A DNA stretch of 9,473 bases, taken from an uncultured Lachnospiraceae bacterium. Its GTDB lineage: Bacteria > Bacillota > Clostridia > Lachnospirales > Lachnospiraceae. The stretch lies in contig CAKRHL010000073.1 in assembly GCA_934338765.1 (NCBI GenBank), forward strand, positions 1 through 9,473. Direction: 5' to 3'. Shown piece by piece: positions 6,343-9,473 of this stretch (within the stretch, counting starts at the first letter, position 1; each line of letters starts with the position of its first letter). The notes under the pieces are model-generated. The model was given only the letters and a program-made list of their open reading frames with translations, had not been told where the DNA came from and did not search any database. Made by a program: the position numbers and the translations under genes.

Positions 6343-7839
6343 ATGAATATCAAAGAGGCAAAAAATGAGATCAAAAATACGGTACAGGCTTATCTGGCAA
6401 AGGATGATATGGGAGACTATAAGATCCCGTCCATACGTCAGAGACCAATCCTTTTAATGGGACCTCCGGGCATAGGAAAAACACAGATCATGGAGCAGAT
6501 CGCACGGGAGTGCAAAGTTGCACTGGTAGCCTACAATATTACCCACCATACGAGACAGAGTGCCGTGGGATTGCCGTTCATCCGGGAAACCTCCTATAAT
6601 GGGAAGACATATTCCATCACCGAATATACCATGAGTGAGATCATTGCCAGTGTATACCGGCGGATGGAGGAGACCGGTCTGTCGGAGGGAATCCTTTTTG
6701 TGGATGAGATCAATTGCGTCTCGGAGACACTGGCACCGACGATGCTGCAGTTTCTCCAGGGAAAGATGTTCGGCAATCAGAAGATACCGGAGGGCTGGGT
6801 GATCGTTGCAGCGGGAAATCCGCCGGAGTATAATAAATCCGTCCGGGAATTTGATATGGTAACACTGGACCGTGTCCGCCGGATCGATGTGGAGGCTGAT
6901 TATCCTGTCTGGAAGGAGTATGCAAGGGCGCAGAAGGTACATGGTGCGCTTCTGAGTTATCTGGAGCTTCGGACAAAGAATTTCTACCGGGTGGAGGCGG
7001 ATGTGGACGGTCTGCAGTTTGTGACAGCCAGAGGCTGGGAGGATTTAAGCCGGTTGATCTATGCTTATGAGGAGTTAGATATCCCGGTAGGGGAGGAGGT
7101 CGTTTATGAATTCCTCCGTCATCATGATGTGGCAGAGGATGTGGCTGCATATCTGGAGCTTTATCATAAATATCAGGATGATTACGGCATTCCTGATATT
7201 TTGAAAGGACATGTCCGCACTGAGGTATATACCCGTCTGTTTCAGGCTGATTTTGATGAGAGAGTCAGTGTGACAGGTCTTCTGACCGATGCGCTTCAAA
7301 GACAGATGGGACAGATCCGCCTGCAGAAGCAAAAAACAGATCAATGGTATGACTATTTGAAGGAGTATCAGCATATCCTTAAGGATAAGGACGTGCAGCA
7401 GGAAGCTCCGGCTCAGATATATAAAACACTTTTGCAAAAAATCGAGGCACAGATACAGAAGCTTGGAGAATCCGGTCTGGCGGAAAAGCAGGCCGTCCGT
7501 CAGAAGGAAAAGCTGGTCCGGGAGATGGCGGCATTCCGGCCGGCTTCCCGGAATATCAGAGAAGCATTTACAGAGGCACTGACGGGCTTTGAACAATGCC
7601 GGCAGCAGCTGGAGCAGCAGGAACAGGAGGGCGAAAAGGCCGTCGAGGCAGCCTTTGATTTTATGGAGAATGCCTTTGGAAACGGACAGGAAATGATATT
7701 GTTTGTTACGGAGCTGACTCTGATGACAGAGGCAGTGCAGTTTTTTGCCCAGCATCCGTGCGAGCGGTATCTGCAGTATAATCAGGAGCTTTTGATCGGA
7801 ACCAGAAAGCGGAAATTACTGGACGAATTAAATCAATAG
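6343..7839 (+). CDS. MoxR-like AAA+ ATPase with helical C-terminal extension
   Basis: With the start at 6343 this is a 498-aa protein. The AAA+ core occupies about residues 30-270: Walker A G-P-P-G-I-G-K-T (40-47), Walker B I-L-F-V-D-E (117-122), sensor 1 in A-A-G-N-P (N159), and arginine-finger candidates in D-R-V-R-R (176-180). The T-H-H-T-R-Q-S-A-V-G-L-P stretch (67-78) resembles the loop typical of MoxR-type ATPases. Residues about 310-480 are strongly helical and partly coiled-coil (Q- and E-rich, 365-430), much longer than a minimal MoxR of about 320 residues. It would power assembly or remodelling of a target through the VWA partner encoded 24 nt upstream. An in-frame ATG at 6331 lies one base from AAAGGA, too close for efficient initiation, whereas 6343 is 13 bases away; both starts are possible. 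The stop is TAG at 7837-7839. Confidence 0.92.
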   Translation: MNIKEAKNEIKNTVQAYLAKDDMGDYKIPSIRQRPILLMGPPGIGKTQIMEQIARECKVALVAYNITHHTRQSAVGLPFIRETSYNGKTYSITEYTMSEIIASVYRRMEETGLSEGILFVDEINCVSETLAPTMLQFLQGKMFGNQKIPEGWVIVAAGNPPEYNKSVREFDMVTLDRVRRIDVEADYPVWKEYARAQKVHGALLSYLELRTKNFYRVEADVDGLQFVTARGWEDLSRLIYAYEELDIPVGEEVVYEFLRHHDVAEDVAAYLELYHKYQDDYGIPDILKGHVRTEVYTRLFQADFDERVSVTGLLTDALQRQMGQIRLQKQKTDQWYDYLKEYQHILKDKDVQQEAPAQIYKTLLQKIEAQIQKLGESGLAEKQAVRQKEKLVREMAAFRPASRNIREAFTEALTGFEQCRQQLEQQEQEGEKAVEAAFDFMENAFGNGQEMILFVTELTLMTEAVQFFAQHPCERYLQYNQELLIGTRKRKLLDELNQ

Positions 7840-7855
7840 ATGTCCGTCCGTATAC

Positions 7856-7884
7856 TGGACGAAACAGGAAAGATATGTTATACT
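7856..7884 (+). promoter_or_regulatory. Candidate sigma-A promoter for the deacetylase gene
   Basis: TGGACG (7856-7861) is a 4-of-6 match to a -35 box. It is followed after 17 nt by TATACT (7879-7884), a 5-of-6 match to a -10 box with an upstream TG giving an extended -10 (TGtTATACT). It lies in the 88-nt gap after the AAA+ gene, about 45 nt before the deacetylase start, and suggests a separate transcription unit. No terminator with a T run was seen after the AAA+ gene, so read-through is also possible. Confidence 0.6.
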
Positions 7885-7927
7885 TTTGCAATATGGGTCT
7901 TGTTTCCATAGGAGAGAGGGGGACGAA

Positions 7928-8869
7928 ATGACACGACAGGAGGAACGCATCCGCATAAAACGCCGTCAGCGGCGGAAACAGGCGATCATGATTCGCCGGA
8001 TCGTGTTTACCGTTTGTCTGCTGATCATCCTGATATTGTGCATTTATGGTTACCTGAATCACAAACGGGTACAGACGCTTGGAGGGAAGATCGACCGGTT
8101 GGAGGAGCAGCTGAAGCAGAGCAGATCGGATCGGAAAAATCTGCAAAAGGAGCTTGACGATCTGGAGAAGGAGCTTCAGGAAAAGCAAAAGGAGCTGGAG
8201 AAAAATCAGGCGGCAGTTTATGATGATCCGGAGAAGCCAAATGTCTATCTGACCTTTGATGACGGACCAAGTGCAAATACGGATACGATCCTGGATATAT
8301 TGGCGGACAACAATGTCCGGGCAACTTTTTTTTGCATTGCCCAAAAGGGCGAAGCCAACGAAAAAAGGTATCAGAGGATTGTTTCGGAGGGACATACGCT
8401 GGGGATGCATTCATATTCCCATGTATACAAAACAGTGTATGCTGACATGGAGTCCTTTCAGAAGGATGTGACCGGTATCAGTGATTATTTGTATCAGATC
8501 ACCGGGGTGAGACCAAAGTTTTACCGTTTTCCGGGGGGCAGCAGCAACACAGTCAGTAAGGTGCCTATGAAGGAATGTATCCGTTATCTGAATCAAAGTG
8601 GTCTGACTTATTTTGACTGGAATGCGCAGAATGACGACGCCACGGGAAAGTCTTATACAGCTTCCCAGCTGGTGGAGCATGCTATGAGTAGCGTCAAAGC
8701 AGCAGGAAATAATGTGGTGCTTTTGATGCATGATGAGCAGACAAAGACAGCAACGGCACAGTCTTTACCAAAGCTGATCAGACAGCTGAAAAATGCTGGT
8801 TATGATATATTGCCGATCACAGACGCAACACCTCTGGTACAGCATGTATCAAAGGATTCTGTGGGCTGA
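7928..8869 (+). CDS. Membrane-anchored polysaccharide deacetylase (NodB domain)
   Basis: This 313-aa protein has a very basic cytoplasmic N-terminus (K-R-R-Q-R-R-K), one membrane helix (about 22-43), a coiled-coil stalk (about 53-93), and an extracellular NodB catalytic domain (about 105-300). Catalytic motifs are complete: T-F-D-D-G-P (109-114, general base D111 and metal ligand D112), H-S-Y-S-H (161-165, metal ligands), R-F-P-G-G (200-204), D-W (230-231), and L-L-M-H-D (265-269, catalytic His 268). The family removes acetyl groups from peptidoglycan, chitin-like or other wall polysaccharides with a divalent metal; the exact substrate is not decided by the sequence. AGGGGGA at 7917-7923 sits four bases before the ATG and fixes this start over an upstream in-frame TTG at 7886 that lacks a binding site. 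A bactofilin gene follows after 97 nt, consistent with a wall or cell-shape role. Confidence 0.94.
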   Translation: MTRQEERIRIKRRQRRKQAIMIRRIVFTVCLLIILILCIYGYLNHKRVQTLGGKIDRLEEQLKQSRSDRKNLQKELDDLEKELQEKQKELEKNQAAVYDDPEKPNVYLTFDDGPSANTDTILDILADNNVRATFFCIAQKGEANEKRYQRIVSEGHTLGMHSYSHVYKTVYADMESFQKDVTGISDYLYQITGVRPKFYRFPGGSSNTVSKVPMKECIRYLNQSGLTYFDWNAQNDDATGKSYTASQLVEHAMSSVKAAGNNVVLLMHDEQTKTATAQSLPKLIRQLKNAGYDILPITDATPLVQHVSKDSVG

Positions 8870-8901
8870 CAGCAGAGAAAGAGCGAAGGAACAAGGTGAC
8901 A

Positions 8902-8953
8902 GTGTGAATGATCTTCACACACAGATTTGTGCCTGCGGCGGAAAGCCGGCAGG
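8902..8953 (+). other. Two tandem RNA hairpins between deacetylase and bactofilin genes
   Basis: GTGTGAA (8902-8908) pairs with TTCACAC (8914-8920) around a 5-nt loop. CCTGCGGC (8932-8939) pairs with GCC plus GCAGG (8945-8953) with one bulged G (8948) and a GGAAA loop. Neither is followed by a T run, so no classical terminator is called. The second ends 13 nt before the bactofilin ATG and could affect its translation or act as an RNA processing or stability element. Confidence 0.4.
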
Positions 8954-8966
8954 TGACAGGAAAGGC

Positions 8967-9473
8967 ATGGTTAATAAGATGAGTGAATTTGAAGATGCAA
9001 ATGTAGATAAGGACATACTGAGTCAGATATTTGGTGATGATCTGTCTGATGATACAAAGGATGAGAAGGCAGGAGACAGCCTGTTTGCAGACAGTGCGGC
9101 AGAAGAGGAAACCCCGGAGGAGGCACCGGCAGAGGAGCTTTCCGTGGAGGATATCCTGAAAGAGGCTAAAGAGGAGCCGGAGTCTGAGCCGGCAGAGGAA
9201 ATATCCGTAGAAGATATCCTCAAGAATGCAGAGGAGGAATCTGAGCCTGAGCCGGTGGAAGAGCTTTCCGTAGAGGACATCTTAAAGGCTGCCAAGGAAG
9301 AGACTCCCGTAGAGGAGAGTAAGCCAGAGATCAAGGCAGCACAGATTGATACGGATGATGACGATGTAACCGTGATCACCAAGGGAACCACCATCAACGG
9401 TGGTATTTCCTCAGAGGGTTCTCTGGAGGTTATGGGTACCATCACCGGTGATGTAGACTGTCTGGGCAGAGTT
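8967..9473 (+). CDS. Bactofilin (polymer-forming cytoskeletal protein), 5' part
   Basis: The frame is open to the window edge (169 codons seen, no stop). From about residue 132 the sequence D-V-T-V-I-T-K-G-T-T-I-N-G-G-I, then S-L-E-V-M-G-T-I-T-G-D-V, is the start of the bactofilin beta-helix, a domain that polymerises into filaments without nucleotide. In front lies an unusually long, very acidic and probably disordered extension (1-130) with three 21-residue repeats centred on E-E-[LI]-S-V-E-D-I-L-K (57-65, 78-86, 99-107) and a related D-I-L-S-Q-I-F-G near 16-23. Bactofilins often scaffold cell-wall enzymes, and the upstream neighbour is a wall-type deacetylase. The start is uncertain: ATG 8967 has AGG (8958-8960) six bases away, and an in-frame ATG at 8979 (M-S-E-F-E-D) is 13 bases from AAAGG. 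The extension would shorten by four residues with the second start. Confidence 0.88.
   Translation, partial: MVNKMSEFEDANVDKDILSQIFGDDLSDDTKDEKAGDSLFADSAAEEETPEEAPAEELSVEDILKEAKEEPESEPAEEISVEDILKNAEEESEPEPVEELSVEDILKAAKEETPVEESKPEIKAAQIDTDDDDVTVITKGTTINGGISSEGSLEVMGTITGDVDCLGRV
9132..9320 (+). repeat. Three 63-nt in-frame repeats in the bactofilin N-terminal extension
   Basis: Units 9132-9194, 9195-9257 and 9258-9320 each encode 21 residues with the core E-[LI]-S-V-E-D-I-L-K followed by an acidic spacer rich in E, P and A. The core is nearly identical at protein level, but many codons differ at third positions (GTG/GTA/GTA, GAG/GAA/GAG, ATC-CTG/ATC-CTC/ATC-TTA). The duplication is therefore old and the peptide has been held by selection, not by recent slippage. 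Confidence 0.85.

Noticed and set aside
7886..7927. Upstream in-frame TTG start for the deacetylase
   Set aside because: It falls two bases after the -10 box of the candidate promoter and has no binding site. ATG 7928 has AGGGGGA in good position and gives a normal basic N-terminus before the membrane helix.
7075..8410. Long minus-strand open frames (226 and 234 codons)
   Set aside because: They lie antisense to the AAA+ and deacetylase genes, have no recognisable domains, and their Leu/Ile/Gln-rich composition is what the reverse of acidic and Gln-rich helical genes gives.
9023..9445. Minus-strand Ser-rich open frame of 140 codons
   Set aside because: It is the complement of the acidic GAG/GAA-rich repeats of the bactofilin extension; the apparent Ser-rich repeats are a shadow of them.
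1..9473. Mobile elements, tRNA, rRNA, CRISPR or riboswitch
   Set aside because: No transposase or integrase frame, no spaced direct-repeat array, no tRNA-like cloverleaf and no recognised riboswitch motif was seen by eye. A covariance-model search would be needed to exclude short RNAs.

Overview
The window looks like a chromosomal segment from a Gram-positive Firmicute of the class Clostridia, most likely Lachnospiraceae. Supporting signs are AGGAGG-type ribosome binding sites, tight co-directional gene packing, moderate GC content, the prmC-prfA order, and the protein types present (VanZ, BspA-like LRR, DUF2201-type VWA, NodB deacetylase, bactofilin). This family assignment is inference from gene content; no rRNA or other marker gene is present. 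Every gene that looks functional is on the + strand.

Left part (1-1850): the last codons of prmC (release-factor glutamine methyltransferase), a complete prfA (RF1, the PrmC substrate), and a Nudix hydrolase, closed by a good Rho-independent terminator at 1817-1847. Region 1849-2172 has no + strand gene. It holds a minus-strand remnant of an EamA/DMT-type transporter that keeps only its N-terminal half and stops against the terminator, and then a candidate extended -10 promoter for the next gene.

Central part (2173-7839): six genes that could form one transcription unit: a membrane protein with two VanZ-like domains, a 63-aa small protein starting on the VanZ stop codon, a MarR-type regulator, a cytoplasmic leucine-rich-repeat (BspA/LRR_5) protein, a VWA protein of the DUF2201/CoxE kind, and a MoxR-like AAA+ ATPase with a long helical tail. 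The last three are tightly spaced (13 and 24 nt) and form the most interesting unit: a MoxR-VWA chaperone-type pair with an LRR protein as possible adaptor or client-recognition subunit. Between the small ORF and marR lie a perfect 17-bp inverted repeat centred on a stop codon and a long folded RNA leader, so marR may also have its own regulated promoter.

Right part (7840-9473): a new candidate promoter, a membrane-anchored NodB-family polysaccharide deacetylase, an intergenic region with two hairpins, and the 5' part of a bactofilin whose acidic N-terminal extension carries three copies of a 21-residue repeat containing S-V-E-D-I-L-K. The bactofilin runs off the end of the window. The deacetylase and bactofilin together suggest a cell-envelope or cell-shape neighbourhood. 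No tRNA, rRNA, CRISPR array, insertion sequence or phage gene was seen.
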